A DNA stretch of 64,000 nucleotides, from contig DYFV01000010.1 of NCBI GenBank assembly GCA_020725025.1, positions 1 to 64,000 of the forward strand, read 5' to 3'. Under the pieces are notes generated by a model. That model did not search any database, had not been told where the DNA came from, and saw nothing but the letters and a program-made list of their open reading frames with translations. Source of the stretch: Azoarcus sp. (lineage in GTDB: Bacteria > Pseudomonadota > Gammaproteobacteria > Burkholderiales > Rhodocyclaceae). Position numbers and translations under genes: made by a program. Shown here piece by piece: positions 34,045-43,351 of this stretch (position 1 is the first letter of the stretch; every line of letters starts with the position of its first letter).

Positions 34045-34600
34045 TTCCCCTTCTCCCGATCTCTGCCTTCCTGCGCCGTTCTTGCCGTCGAGCGGCGTTG
34101 CACCGGATTCCAAACGCCTATACCAAGGGCCTGGTAGGAATTCCTCGAGCATTTCTTGTGCACTGCCGCAGGCGCCGGTCAGCAACTAATGCGCCAGCTC
34201 GCCGGAAACGGCGCCGGCCGTCGCGTCGAGACGGGTGCGGGGACGGATTTGTGTGGGAATGTAAGGCGTGCCGACGGCATCGACGGCGAGGGGCGGAAAG
34301 CATGCCGATGTCGTTGGAGGCGGCGTGGCGCGCATCGCCACGGGAGGCTTCCCAGTTGCGTGGAGAAAGCGCGATCGATTCCAACGATGGCCGCCTACCG
34401 ACAGGCGGATAGGCGCCTGTGTAAGATCCGCCGACGCCTCATATAGAGCATTGCCCAACGTGAGTCATGGAGAATTACCTGGCGAACGTGATGGCAATAT
34501 TTCCTACATCGTGGACGGCAGATATTCCGACGAGCGTTACGACGGATACCGCCGCGCCCGTGCGTTGCTCGTGGGTCGCGCGACGGGTCGGGACGGGACG
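34045..34600. other. Intergenic region upstream of the polysaccharide operon
   Basis: About 560 bp with no supported gene. Short open frames on both strands here have no family resemblance and overlap each other. Base composition drops locally around 34430-34540, with A/T-rich stretches, so the operon promoter and any control sites probably lie here. I could not match a c-di-GMP riboswitch or a known operator. The last part is the tctA terminator. Confidence 0.6.
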
Positions 34601-34628
34601 AAAAAAAACCGGGCGCAGGGCGCCCGGT
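34601..34628 (-). terminator. Rho-independent terminator of the tctCBA operon
   Basis: On the minus strand a perfect 9-bp stem (34620-34628 with 34608-34616) with a 3-nt loop is followed by eight T (A-run 34601-34608 on the plus strand). It lies about 120 bp after the tctA stop. Confidence 0.9.
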
Positions 34629-34748
34629 AGGGGAATGCCGCCGCACAGGGGGGCGACGGGCTTGCGTCGAGGAGCCGCAGGGCGAGGAGGAGAGCTGCAG
34701 CCTGCGGCGCGACGCTTGCGGGTTGTTCGGGCACGGGGCCCGGAACGG

Positions 34749-36263
34749 TCACGCGGTGACGGGCTTGCCCGCCTCGCGGCGCTGTTCGATGAAGCGCAGC
34801 AGGCGCGGTCCCACCAGCATTGCCGCCGCGCCGATCCACAGGGCGATCGCGATGGGGCTGTCGAACAGCACGCCGACCTCGCCGTTGCTGATCGACAGCG
34901 CCCGGCGCAGGTTCTGCTCCATCATGTCGCCGAGCACGAAGCCGAGGATGAAGGGCGCGATCGGGAAGTTCATCACCCGCAGCAGGTAGCCGAGCCCGCC
35001 GATCACCGTGCCGAAGATCAGGTCGAAGGTCGTGCCGTGCACCGCATACACGCCCACCAGGGACACCGCGGCCACGCCGGGCACCAGCAGCCAGTTCGGG
35101 ATGGAGAGGAACTTCACGAACAGGCGGATCAGCGGGATGTTCATCACCAGCAGCATCACGTTGGCGATGAAGAGGGAGGCGATGAGGCCCCACACGATCA
35201 CCGGCTGGTCCTGGAACAGGGTCGGACCCGGCGTGATGTTGTAGAGCGTGAGCGCGCCGATCATCACCGCGGTGGTGCCCGAGCCGGGCACGCCCAGGGT
35301 CAGCATGGGCACCAGCGAGCCGTTGGCCGAGGCGTTGTTGGCCGCCTCGGGCGCCGCCACGCCGCGGATGTCGCCCTGGCCGAACTGGTGGTCCTTGCCC
35401 GCCATGCGGCGCTCGGCCGCGTAGCACATGGCCGAGGCGATGGTGGCGCCGGCGCCGGGCAGCACGCCGATGAAGAAGCCCGAGAAGGCGCAGCGCAGCA
35501 GCGTCCACTTGGCCAGCAGGAACTCCTTCATGTTGAACATCAGCCGGCCGGTGAGGGTGATCGGCTCGCTCGCGGCGTGCTCGTTCTGCAGCATCAGCAT
35601 GAGCTCGCTCACCGCGAAGAGCCCGATCACGATGACGATGAAGGGGATGCCGTCCTGCAGGTGCAGCGCGTCGAAGGTGTAGCGATAGACGCCGCTGTTG
35701 GAGTCGATGCCCACGGTGGACAGCAGCAGGCCGATCAGGCAGGCGGTCATCGCCTTGGGCAGCGAGTCGCCCACCAGGCCGCCGAGGCAGCACAGGGCGA
35801 GCACCATGAGCACGAAGTACTCGGCCGGTCCGAAGGCGATCGCCCACTCGGCGAGCAGGGGGGCGAAGGCGACGATGCCCACCGTGGCCACGAGGGCGCC
35901 GGTGAAGGATGCCACCGCCGACATGGACAGCGCCGGGCCGGCGAGGCCCTTCTTCGCCATCGGATAGCCGTCCATGGTGGTCATCACCGCGCCGGCGTCA
36001 CCCGGCACGTTGATGAGGATGGCCGAGATGCGTCCGCCATACTCGCAGCCGGCATAGACCGCGCAGAGCAGGATCAGCGCCGACTCGGGCGGCAGCTTCA
36101 TGGCGAAGGCGATGGGCAGCAGGATCGCGACGCCGTTGATGGGCCCGAGGCCGGGCAGCAGGCCGACGACCGTACCGATGAAGCAGCCGATCAGCGCGAT
36201 CATCAGGTTTTCGGGCGTGCCGGCGACGGCGAAGCCCTGCATGAGGAGTGCCAGTGTTTCCAT
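34749..36263 (-). CDS. tctA: Tripartite tricarboxylate transporter, large permease TctA
   Basis: A 504-residue permease with about 11-12 membrane helices. The two family signatures are seen: [17 protein letters not shown] with [20 protein letters not shown] in the first half, and [19 protein letters not shown] in the second. It takes up carboxylates, probably driven by an ion gradient, together with TctB and the binding protein TctC. It is the last gene of tctCBA and has a strong terminator. The substrate could be citrate, another di- or tricarboxylate, or an aromatic acid. Confidence 0.95.
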   Translation of the reverse strand: METLALLMQGFAVAGTPENLMIALIGCFIGTVVGLLPGLGPINGVAILLPIAFAMKLPPESALILLCAVYAGCEYGGRISAILINVPGDAGAVMTTMDGYPMAKKGLAGPALSMSAVASFTGALVATVGIVAFAPLLAEWAIAFGPAEYFVLMVLALCCLGGLVGDSLPKAMTACLIGLLLSTVGIDSNSGVYRYTFDALHLQDGIPFIVIVIGLFAVSELMLMLQNEHAASEPITLTGRLMFNMKEFLLAKWTLLRCAFSGFFIGVLPGAGATIASAMCYAAERRMAGKDHQFGQGDIRGVAAPEAANNASANGSLVPMLTLGVPGSGTTAVMIGALTLYNITPGPTLFQDQPVIVWGLIASLFIANVMLLVMNIPLIRLFVKFLSIPNWLLVPGVAAVSLVGVYAVHGTTFDLIFGTVIGGLGYLLRVMNFPIAPFILGFVLGDMMEQNLRRALSISNGEVGVLFDSPIAIALWIGAAAMLVGPRLLRFIEQRREAGKPVTA

Positions 36264-36278
36264 GGTGTACCCCGCGGT

Positions 36279-36710
36279 TCAGTTGAGCCACTGCCCGGTC
36301 GGAAGCGCGACGTCGAGCAGCCGGTCGAAGAAGAAGTACATGCCGACACCGAGGCCCACCCCGCCGGCCACGCTCTGCGGCCAGGTGCCGCCGAAGAAGC
36401 GCGCGACCGGGATGGTCATGAGCGCAGTGGCGATGATGAAGCCCAGCTTGTCGAACAACAGGGCGTAGATCAGCACGATCAGGAACAGCGCGCCGATGCG
36501 CACCAGCACCGGCCCCGGCGCCCATTGCACCTCGCTGTGCCTGGAGAGCATCAGCGACACGGCGCAGACGCCCAGCAGGGTCAGCACCAGGATCGGGAAG
36601 GCCCGTGGTCCGACCGGCTCGTAGGAGATCGGGGGCTTGTAGTCCAGGCCGATCCAGATGCCGGCGATGCAGACGAGCAGCAGCACGCCGCCGAAGATTC
36701 TTTCGCTCAT
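36279..36710 (-). CDS. tctB: Tripartite tricarboxylate transporter, small permease TctB
   Basis: A 143-residue membrane protein with four helices (FGGVLLLVCIAGIWIGLDY, then segments near 45-60, 78-95 and 105-130) and the SYEPVGPRAFPILV signature that follows helix one in TctB. It is the small partner of TctA, 15 bp upstream of it on the same transcript. Confidence 0.92.
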   Translation of the reverse strand: MSERIFGGVLLLVCIAGIWIGLDYKPPISYEPVGPRAFPILVLTLLGVCAVSLMLSRHSEVQWAPGPVLVRIGALFLIVLIYALLFDKLGFIIATALMTIPVARFFGGTWPQSVAGGVGLGVGMYFFFDRLLDVALPTGQWLN

Positions 36711-36780
36711 GTCGGTGGTCTCCCGAAAATGTCCCGCCGCGCCAAGGCCGGCGCGGCGGGGCGCAGGATGGACGAGAGGG

Positions 36781-37749
36781 TTACTGAGCGATCAGGCCGA
36801 ACTCGCGGGCGAGCTCGCCGTAGCGCTTCACTTCCTTCTCGACGTGCGCGGTCAGCTTGGCGCCGGTCAGGTTGAACGGGAAAAGACCCCGCTCGGTACG
36901 CAGCTTGTCGAACTCGGGGCTGGCGAGCAGCTTGTCGAAGGTGGCGACCCACCACTGGTAGTCGGCGTCGGAGACCTTCGGGCCCATGTAGTAGCCGCGC
37001 GCGATGGTCCACTCCACGTTGTAGCCCTGCTCGATCGCCGTCGGGACGTTGGCGAGTTCGCCCGTCAGCCGCTCCGGCGCGAGCACCGCCAGCACGCGCA
37101 CGCGCCCGCCCTTGAGGTGGGCCGCCACTTCGGAGGCGTCGCCGGTATAGGCCTGGACGTGCCCGCCCATGAGCGCGGTCATCGCCTCGCCGCCGCCTTC
37201 GAAGGCCACGTAGCGCATGTTCTTGTAGTTCACGCCGGCCTCCTTGGCGATGAGGGCCGCCTTCATCCAGTCCTGGCTGCCCACCGAGCCGCCCGAGCCG
37301 TACACCACCTTGCTCGGATTGGCGCGGGTGGCCTCCACCAGCTCCTTCAGGTTCTTGTAGGGCGCGTCGGCCTTCACGATCACCGCACCGTAGTCGGCGC
37401 CGACCGCGGCGAGCCACTTCACGTCCTTCTCGGTGTACTTGCCGAACTTGCCGGTGGCGAGGTTGAGGAAGGAGCCGCCCGAGTAGGCGACGATGGTGCC
37501 GCCCTCGTCCGGCCGGTTGGCGATCACGGTGTTGTAGGCCACGGCGCCGATGCCGCCGGGCATGTAGGTGACGCGCATCGGGGCCTCGAGAAGCTTGCTG
37601 TCCTGCAGCGCGCTCTGGGCCAGCTTGCAGGTGAGGTCGAAGCCGCCGCCGGGCTTGGCCGGGGCGATGCACTCGGGCTTCTCCGGAGCGGCGTAGGCGG
37701 TGGTGAGGCTGAAGGCGGCGGCCATGGCCACCAGGGTCTTCTTCAACAT
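36781..37749 (-). CDS. tctC: Tripartite tricarboxylate transporter binding protein TctC (Bug family)
   Basis: A 322-residue periplasmic binding protein with a 20-residue signal peptide (AYA/APE). PECIAPAKPGGGFDLTCKLAQSAL (given as PECIAPAKPGGGFDLT then CKLAQSAL) contains the family PGGG loop, and MPGGIGAVAYN and GSGGSVGSQDW line the ligand site. Bug proteins bind carboxylates such as citrate, tartrate or aromatic acids. ACGGAGGAGAC precedes the start. It is the first gene of tctCBA. The TctD/TctE-like pair of this window lies 17 kb away and may or may not control it. Confidence 0.93.
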   Translation of the reverse strand: MLKKTLVAMAAAFSLTTAYAAPEKPECIAPAKPGGGFDLTCKLAQSALQDSKLLEAPMRVTYMPGGIGAVAYNTVIANRPDEGGTIVAYSGGSFLNLATGKFGKYTEKDVKWLAAVGADYGAVIVKADAPYKNLKELVEATRANPSKVVYGSGGSVGSQDWMKAALIAKEAGVNYKNMRYVAFEGGGEAMTALMGGHVQAYTGDASEVAAHLKGGRVRVLAVLAPERLTGELANVPTAIEQGYNVEWTIARGYYMGPKVSDADYQWWVATFDKLLASPEFDKLRTERGLFPFNLTGAKLTAHVEKEVKRYGELAREFGLIAQ

Positions 37750-37858
37750 GAGGGTCTCCTCCGTATTGGTCTGGACACGGTGCCGGCGGTAGCCGGTACG
37801 TGCGGCAGACGATACGGAGGGGCGCTTTCGATTGGCTTTCAGACCCGGCGCGGGTCGT

Positions 37859-38860
37859 TCAGCCGCCCCGGATCGCTCTCACCCGCTCGGGCGTGGGCGG
37901 ATGGGTGGACAGGTAGGAGCCGGTCTCGTCGCCGGAGTCGTCCAGGCGCTCGAGCATCTCGGCCAGTCGCGACGGGTCGAGTCCGTGGGCGCGAAGGGTC
38001 TCGACCGCATGCCGGTCGGCCTCGCGCTCGAAGTCCCGGGAGTAGCCGAGCTCGGTGAGGATGAGCGGCAGGGCGGTCACCGCGGACGACACCGAGGACA
38101 CGTCGCCCACGATCATGGCGGCCACAAGCCCCATGGTGGAGGCCTGGATCGAACGGCGCATGGCGTGACGGTGCACCACGTGCCCGATCTCGTGGGCGAG
38201 GACGCCGACCAGCTCCTCGTCGTGGCGCGCCAGCCGAACCAGCTGGTCGGTGAACACGATGGTACCCCCGGGCAGGGCCAGCGCGTTGGGCCCGATGGTG
38301 TCGGCTGCGTCGCGGAACAGCACGCGGATCGTGTGTTCCCGAGCTGCGGCCGCGAACGGCGTGAAAAGCGCCTGCAGCCTTGCCTGCTCGGCCGCGTCCA
38401 GCCGACTCGGCTTGAGCAGTTGGCCGTCGAGGAGCTCCAGCACCATCCGGTCGGCTTCGGCGTGCACTTCCGCCGGGAGTGCGAAGGCGACGGTACGGGC
38501 GAGCGCCGGCACACCCCATTGCACGCCGCCCCACACGAAGGCGATGGCCACCAGCAGGCCCACTACCGCGTAGCGCAGCCGCGATTCCAGGCGATGAGCG
38601 AGCCCGGCGCCCAGGCGATGGCGGCCGAGCAGATCGTCTACGGCGTCGTTGTCGTCGGTCTCGAAGCAGCCGCCGTCGGGAAAGCGCAGGAAGCGCGGCG
38701 TATTGCCGATGCGCGAGGACACCTGGACGCGCGCGAGCGCGAGCGGCCCCCGCAGCACGCCGTCGGGGCCCGTCACCTCCACGCGCCCGTCGATGCAGTG
38801 CAGGGAGGCAGGCCGGCGGCGCGAGCTCGCACCGTCGAAGTAGCGCCCGCCGATCTCCAT
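37859..38860 (-). CDS. M48-family membrane metalloprotease
   Basis: A 333-residue protein. An N-terminal part of about 90 residues precedes a membrane helix (98-118) and an M48 peptidase domain with the zinc motif HEIGH at 223-227 and a downstream READRHAVE glutamate segment. The NSTHPPTPERV-like end (STHPPTPERVRAI) is typical of the family. It probably degrades misfolded proteins at the membrane. Its ATG overlaps the stop of the DUF898 gene by one base (TGATG), so the two are translated together. Confidence 0.9.
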   Translation of the reverse strand: MEIGGRYFDGASSRRRPASLHCIDGRVEVTGPDGVLRGPLALARVQVSSRIGNTPRFLRFPDGGCFETDDNDAVDDLLGRHRLGAGLAHRLESRLRYAVVGLLVAIAFVWGGVQWGVPALARTVAFALPAEVHAEADRMVLELLDGQLLKPSRLDAAEQARLQALFTPFAAAAREHTIRVLFRDAADTIGPNALALPGGTIVFTDQLVRLARHDEELVGVLAHEIGHVVHRHAMRRSIQASTMGLVAAMIVGDVSSVSSAVTALPLILTELGYSRDFEREADRHAVETLRAHGLDPSRLAEMLERLDDSGDETGSYLSTHPPTPERVRAIRGG

Positions 38861-40236
38861 CAGAGGCCCATGTCCACGTCGAAGATGTCGCCGATCTCGC
38901 CGCCCAGGGCGGACACCTCGTCGCGCTGCTGGGCGGCGAAGGCATCGAGATCGCCGTCGGCCACCACCCGCACGTGCTCGGCGGCGTAGCGCGCGTTGCG
39001 CACCTTCGCCCAGGGATAGAACAGCCCCAGGGTGAGCGCGGTGGCGAGGGTGTTGGTGAGCATCAGCATCCCGTAGGAGCGCAGCGCGTAGTCGGCCTCG
39101 AACCGGTGGGTGGCGAGCGAGGTGTAGTTGAATCGCAGGTTGGCGAGCATCACGTTGAACAGCGCGAATGCGACCAGGTAGGCGACCGCCATCATCAGCG
39201 GTCCCACCGCCGGCAGCACCATCGAAAGGAGCGCGGTCAGGACGCCGCCGCCGACCATCACGCCGACGAGGGCGAGGAAGGTCATGTAGAAGCCGCGCAC
39301 GGGGGCGTCGAACTCGAAGCGGGTCGCGCCGTAGCGGCAGCCGCCGATGATGAAGGCCTGCTGCTTCCACATCGCGTAGGGGAACAGCAGCCCGAGGGTG
39401 AGTATGCCCAGCAGGGGCCACAGCAGGAAGACGCGATAGGCGTCGCCGAGTTTGCCGTCGAAGCCGAAGCGCACGCCGCGCCAGGCGGAGTTGTGGTTGC
39501 GGAAGGCGAGTCCGCGCACGATCACCCACGGCATGACGGCGAGGAAGGCGAGGCCGAGTATCGCGCCCAGCACGGGCGCGAGCTCGTCGGCGAGCATGTA
39601 GACCGCGAGCAGGGCGAAGCCGATCAGGCGCCCCTTGAGGATGCGGATCGGATCGGCCAGGTATTCGAAGCTCGCGTCGTCGAGGCGGGTGTTGCCGTAG
39701 AAATAGCGCTGGGTGCGGACCTTGGCCCAGGCCGAGTAGATGCCCAGGGTGACGATGCCGAGCAGAATGTTGACGATCCAGATGCGGAAGAATTCGAAGC
39801 CCTCGCCGGAGAACCGGAAGGGGACCTCGCGTGGTGCGTCGTCGGCCTCCGGCGCCGCGGCAGCCCACGCCGGCGGAAGCGCCCCCGCGGGTGGGGCGGC
39901 CGTGACCGGCGCCGGCGCTGTGGCCCGGGGAGGGGCTGCGGCCGGGGCGGGTGTCGCCGGTAGCGCGGAGGGTGCCGGCGCTGCCGCCACGCTCGCCGTG
40001 GTCGCCGGCGCATCGACGCTCACCGCCATGCCGAGGTCGAGCAGCCGGTCCCGGAACGAGGCGGCGGCCTCGTGGCTCAGCCCGCGCTTGAGCACCACCC
40101 GGGGGTGGCTGAACACCTTCGCCACCTCTTCGATCGGCAGGCCGAACTTCTCGCCGAACTGGCGCATCACCTGCGCGCGATCGAAGCCCGCGACGATCTC
40201 GCCGCGGAACACCAGCGCAAAACCCGCTTCCGACAT
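38860..40236 (-). CDS. DUF898 (YjgN-like) multi-helix membrane protein
   Basis: A 458-residue protein. Residues 1-75 form a soluble part (FRGEIVAGFDRAQVMRQFG); an Ala/Pro linker covers about 75-125. A DUF898 membrane domain with six to eight helices follows, with two copies of the motif LGIYSAWAKVRTQRYFYGNT / LGLFYPWAKVRNARYAAEH. The role of DUF898 is unknown. It is paired with the M48 protease gene, and this pair recurs in proteobacteria. The start at 40236 was chosen as it begins the conserved MSEAGFALVFRGE region. Confidence 0.85.
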   Translation of the reverse strand: MSEAGFALVFRGEIVAGFDRAQVMRQFGEKFGLPIEEVAKVFSHPRVVLKRGLSHEAAASFRDRLLDLGMAVSVDAPATTASVAAAPAPSALPATPAPAAAPPRATAPAPVTAAPPAGALPPAWAAAAPEADDAPREVPFRFSGEGFEFFRIWIVNILLGIVTLGIYSAWAKVRTQRYFYGNTRLDDASFEYLADPIRILKGRLIGFALLAVYMLADELAPVLGAILGLAFLAVMPWVIVRGLAFRNHNSAWRGVRFGFDGKLGDAYRVFLLWPLLGILTLGLLFPYAMWKQQAFIIGGCRYGATRFEFDAPVRGFYMTFLALVGVMVGGGVLTALLSMVLPAVGPLMMAVAYLVAFALFNVMLANLRFNYTSLATHRFEADYALRSYGMLMLTNTLATALTLGLFYPWAKVRNARYAAEHVRVVADGDLDAFAAQQRDEVSALGGEIGDIFDVDMGL

Positions 40237-40419
40237 GGCAACCCCCGACCAGGAATGGAATGTCCTGCCGGGCTCCCTGCGCAATCCCCCGGCATGAGAA
40301 TCGAATGACGGAATGGTATCAGCTGACGCCGGCCGTGTCAGAACCGGGGCGCGGCCGGCCGGTCGCAGCTATCCTGGAGCTGTCCCGCCCGCGGTGCGGG
40401 CACGGAGGAGGGCCGAACG

Positions 40420-41148
40420 ATGATCGGATGGACACAAGGGGCGATTCGCGGCCGGCGGGGCGGCGTGTGCGTGGTGCTGCTCCTGCTAGCGGCGGCGATG
40501 CCGGTGCCGGCGGCCGCCGAGGATGCCGCAGGGCTTCTCGAGCGGGTGCTGGAGGCCTATGGCGGACGCGAGCGACTGGCGGCCGTGGAGCGTCTGCACG
40601 CGAGCGGGACCACGAGCTCCCTGCGCACCGGCACGCGCGGTCCCTCCGAGCGCTGGTACGTCCGCCCGGACAAGCTGCGCATCGACATCCGCTACTCGCC
40701 GACCCACGCCGAAAGCCGCATCCTCGACGGCGAGCAGGCCTGGCGCGACGGAACGCCGGCCGGCGGGCCCTTTGTCGCCGCCATGCGCCTGCAGGCCGCG
40801 CGCTTCGGCCTGCCGCTGATCCTGGCCCGCTACCCGCTCGCCGACCTGGGCGAGCGCAGCGAGGGCGGGCGGAGCCTGCGCGTGCTGCGCATCGCGCTCG
40901 GGGACGGCATGAGCCTGGACGCGGCGATCGATCCCGCCACGGCGCGCATCGAGCATTCACGCGGCGTATTGAGCATGGGCGGGCAGGAAATGGCCTTCGC
41001 CACCGGCTACGCGGACTTCCGGTGGGTCGCCGGCGTGCTCTTCCCCCATCGGGAAGAGCACTTCGCGATGGGAATGCGCACGGGCGAGACGGTGCTGTCC
41101 GAGATCCGGGTGAATCCCGCGCTCATCGACGGCGTGTTCCGGCCCTAG
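40420..41148 (+). CDS. Exported LolA/LppX-like protein of unknown function
   Basis: A 242-residue exported protein (signal peptide to about residue 34, PAAAED). The pattern LLERVLEAYGGRERLAAVERLHASG, later WYVRPDKLRIDI and FATGYADFRWVAGVLFPHRE, resembles the half-barrel LolA-like fold seen in many uncharacterised periplasmic proteins. (The first pattern is written in full at residues 39-63; its core is EAYGGRERLAAVERL.) Such folds bind lipids or lipoproteins. CGGAGGAGG precedes the ATG. Its stop shares CTAG with the convergent cyclase gene. No substrate can be inferred. Confidence 0.75.
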   Translation: MIGWTQGAIRGRRGGVCVVLLLLAAAMPVPAAAEDAAGLLERVLEAYGGRERLAAVERLHASGTTSSLRTGTRGPSERWYVRPDKLRIDIRYSPTHAESRILDGEQAWRDGTPAGGPFVAAMRLQAARFGLPLILARYPLADLGERSEGGRSLRVLRIALGDGMSLDAAIDPATARIEHSRGVLSMGGQEMAFATGYADFRWVAGVLFPHREEHFAMGMRTGETVLSEIRVNPALIDGVFRP

Positions 41149-42632
41149 CCGCGCGAGGCGACGGGGACTTCGTCCGCATAGAAGCGGAACGTTCCGGCTC
41201 CCGCCGCCTTGGCCCGGTACATGGCGAGGTCCGCGCGCTCGATGAGGCTTTCGATGTCCTCGCCGTGGTCCGGGTAGAGGCTGATCCCGATGCTGGGCGA
41301 GGTCCGCAGCTCGAGCGGCGTGTCCGCCAGCGGCGTTGCGACCAGATAGGGCTCGCTCAGGCTGTCGAGGATGTGCGCCGCCCCCTGGGCTGCCTCCTCG
41401 GGAAGCGCGATGTCGGCGAGGACGGCGAGGAACTCGTCCCCGCCCAGCCGCCCCACCACGTCCTCGCGGCGCACGCAGCCGCGCAGCCGGGCGGCGACCT
41501 CCTTCAGCACCGCGTCGCCCACGCGGTGTCCATACGAGTCGTTGATCGGCTTGAAGCGGTCGAGATCGATGAACAGCACCGCGGAGCGGGCCGTTCCGAG
41601 GCGGCTGCCGGCCAGCAGCCGCTCGCAGAACTCGAGCGTGAGCGCGCGGTTGGGCAACTCGGTGAGCGGGTCGCGCAGCGCGTTCTGGCGCATCATCTCT
41701 TCGGCATGCTTGCGGTCGCCGATGTCGGTCGTCGCCCCGACGATACGCGTGGCCCGCCCCCCGGCGTCGCGCGCGGCGACGATCGCCTGGGACAGCAGCC
41801 AGCGCCACGAGCCGTCGCGGGCGCGCAGGCGCAGCTCGAAGCGGTCGCGCTCGCGCCCTCCCCCGATCATCTCGCGAAAAGCCCCGGCGACGTACTCCTG
41901 TTCCTCCCGGTGGACGAGGGCGAGCCAATCGTCGAGCGTGGCGAGCTCCTCGGCCCGATAGCCCAGCATCTCCGCCAGCTGGCCTTGCGTATGCACGACG
42001 CCGCTCGCCACGTCGAGCTCCCACACGGCCGAGCCGCCGGCCTCCAGGGCCAGGGCGAGCCGCTGCTCGCTCTCCAGCAGCGCCCGCTCCACCGCCTTGC
42101 GCGCGGTGATGTCGCGCACGATGGCGGTGGCCATCAGCCCCTCCGCGAGGCCGGACTGGGAAATGGAAGCTTCGATCGGGAACTCCTCGCCGTTCGCGCG
42201 CAGGCCCGTCAAGGCCTGCAGCGCACCCATGCGCCGGGCGGTGGCGCCGGTGGCGAGGAATTCGTCCACGTGCTCCGCGTGCATGGCGCGGAAGGCGCAG
42301 GGGATCAGGGCGCCGAGCGGTCGCCCCAGGATCCGCTGCGCGGGGTAACCGAACATCTCCTCCGCCGCCGGGTTGAACAGCACGATGCGCTGCTCGTTGT
42401 CGATGCCGACGATGGCGTCCATGGCGGAGTCGACAATGCCGGCCAGCCGCTGCCGGCATTCGGCGAGCATCGCCTCGGCGCGGCGGCGCGCGGCGATCTC
42501 CGCCTGCCGGCGGGCCGAGCGTTTGGCCGCCACGCTGCGCATCAGGCGTTGCCGCAGGGTCTCGTGCGAGGCCCGCGACACTCCGGCTACCGGAGAACGC
42601 TCGACGTCGCCTACCTTCCTTCTCGAATTCAT
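41145..42632 (-). CDS. PAS-PAS-GGDEF diguanylate cyclase
   Basis: A 495-residue soluble protein: a coiled N-terminus (25-60), PAS one (60-180, NPAAEEMFGYP, ending RDITARK), PAS two with PAC (185-305, ending TTDIGDRK), then a GGDEF domain with RLGGDEF near 415 and the SIGISLYPDHG segment. There is no EAL domain. It should make c-di-GMP in response to a PAS-bound signal. It is divergent from the TetR gene and may feed the NfrB-like synthase encoded 8 kb away, though this link is inferred. Confidence 0.9.
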   Translation of the reverse strand: MNSRRKVGDVERSPVAGVSRASHETLRQRLMRSVAAKRSARRQAEIAARRRAEAMLAECRQRLAGIVDSAMDAIVGIDNEQRIVLFNPAAEEMFGYPAQRILGRPLGALIPCAFRAMHAEHVDEFLATGATARRMGALQALTGLRANGEEFPIEASISQSGLAEGLMATAIVRDITARKAVERALLESEQRLALALEAGGSAVWELDVASGVVHTQGQLAEMLGYRAEELATLDDWLALVHREEQEYVAGAFREMIGGGRERDRFELRLRARDGSWRWLLSQAIVAARDAGGRATRIVGATTDIGDRKHAEEMMRQNALRDPLTELPNRALTLEFCERLLAGSRLGTARSAVLFIDLDRFKPINDSYGHRVGDAVLKEVAARLRGCVRREDVVGRLGGDEFLAVLADIALPEEAAQGAAHILDSLSEPYLVATPLADTPLELRTSPSIGISLYPDHGEDIESLIERADLAMYRAKAAGAGTFRFYADEVPVASRG

Positions 42633-42701
42633 CGAGACCGCTCCGGGGTGGTCCGAGCCTAATTTGAGCTACCGGCCATCCCGTTCGTTCCCATCGGCCG
42701 C

Positions 42702-42730
42702 TTGACAAATAGGACGATCGTTCGTATTTT
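42702..42730 (+). promoter_or_regulatory. Sigma-70 promoter of the TetR gene with operator-like palindrome
   Basis: TTGACA (42702-42707), a 17-bp spacer and TATTTT (42725-42730). The spacer contains ACGATCGT (42714-42721), a perfect 8-bp palindrome, ideally placed for autorepression by the TetR protein encoded 7 bp downstream. Confidence 0.7.
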
Positions 42731-42737
42731 CGCTGCC

Positions 42738-43334
42738 ATGGGCAAGGGGGAACAGACACGCAACGCGATCCTCGAGGCGGCGCTCGCCCAGGCGAGCGAA
42801 GGCGGCTTCGAGTCGCTCACCATCGGCTCGCTCGCCGAGCGCACGGGGCTCTCCAAGAGCGGGCTGTTCGCACACTTCGGCTCCCGCGAGGATCTGCAGG
42901 TGGCGGCCATCGGCCTCGCCGCGCAGCGCTTCGCCGAGGCGGTGTTCCAGCCGGCCCTTAGCGCGCCCCGCGGTCTGCCGCGCATCCGGGCTCTGTTCGG
43001 AAACTGGCTCGGATGGACGGTGCGCAGCGGGCTGGCCCATGGTTGCCCGATGCAGGCGGCCGCCATGGAGTTCGACGATCGTCCCGGTCCGGTGCGCGAC
43101 GCCGTGCTCGCCCATTACCAGCGGCTCGACCGGGAACTGGGGCGGGCGGTGGAACTGGCCGTGAGTGTCGGCCACTTGCGTGCCGACCTGGACATCTCCC
43201 AGTTCGTGTTCGACCTGCTCGGCATCGTCTTCGCCTACTACCACCACGCGCGCCTGCTGCGGCAGGAGGCGGCAGCCGTGCGCGCCCGCAGCGCCTTCGA
43301 ACGGCTCGTCGCCGCCGCCGCGCCGAGCGCCTGA
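42738..43334 (+). CDS. TetR family transcriptional regulator
   Basis: A 198-residue regulator. The helix-turn-helix lies at about 8-52 (TRNAILEAALAQASEGGFES, IGSLAERTGLSKSGLFAHFGSRE). The C-terminal helical domain likely binds a small hydrophobic ligand and forms the dimer. The start at 42738 follows the promoter closely, giving a very short leader. The next gene, 17 bp downstream, encodes an alpha/beta hydrolase, so they form an operon that is probably self-repressed. Confidence 0.9.
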   Translation: MGKGEQTRNAILEAALAQASEGGFESLTIGSLAERTGLSKSGLFAHFGSREDLQVAAIGLAAQRFAEAVFQPALSAPRGLPRIRALFGNWLGWTVRSGLAHGCPMQAAAMEFDDRPGPVRDAVLAHYQRLDRELGRAVELAVSVGHLRADLDISQFVFDLLGIVFAYYHHARLLRQEAAAVRARSAFERLVAAAAPSA

Positions 43335-43351
43335 CCCCCGAGGAGACTTCC

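Noticed and set aside
34268..34630. A 120-residue plus-strand frame in the gap before the tct operon
   Set aside because: No ribosome site and no family resemblance. It overlaps other equally poor frames and runs through the tctA terminator.
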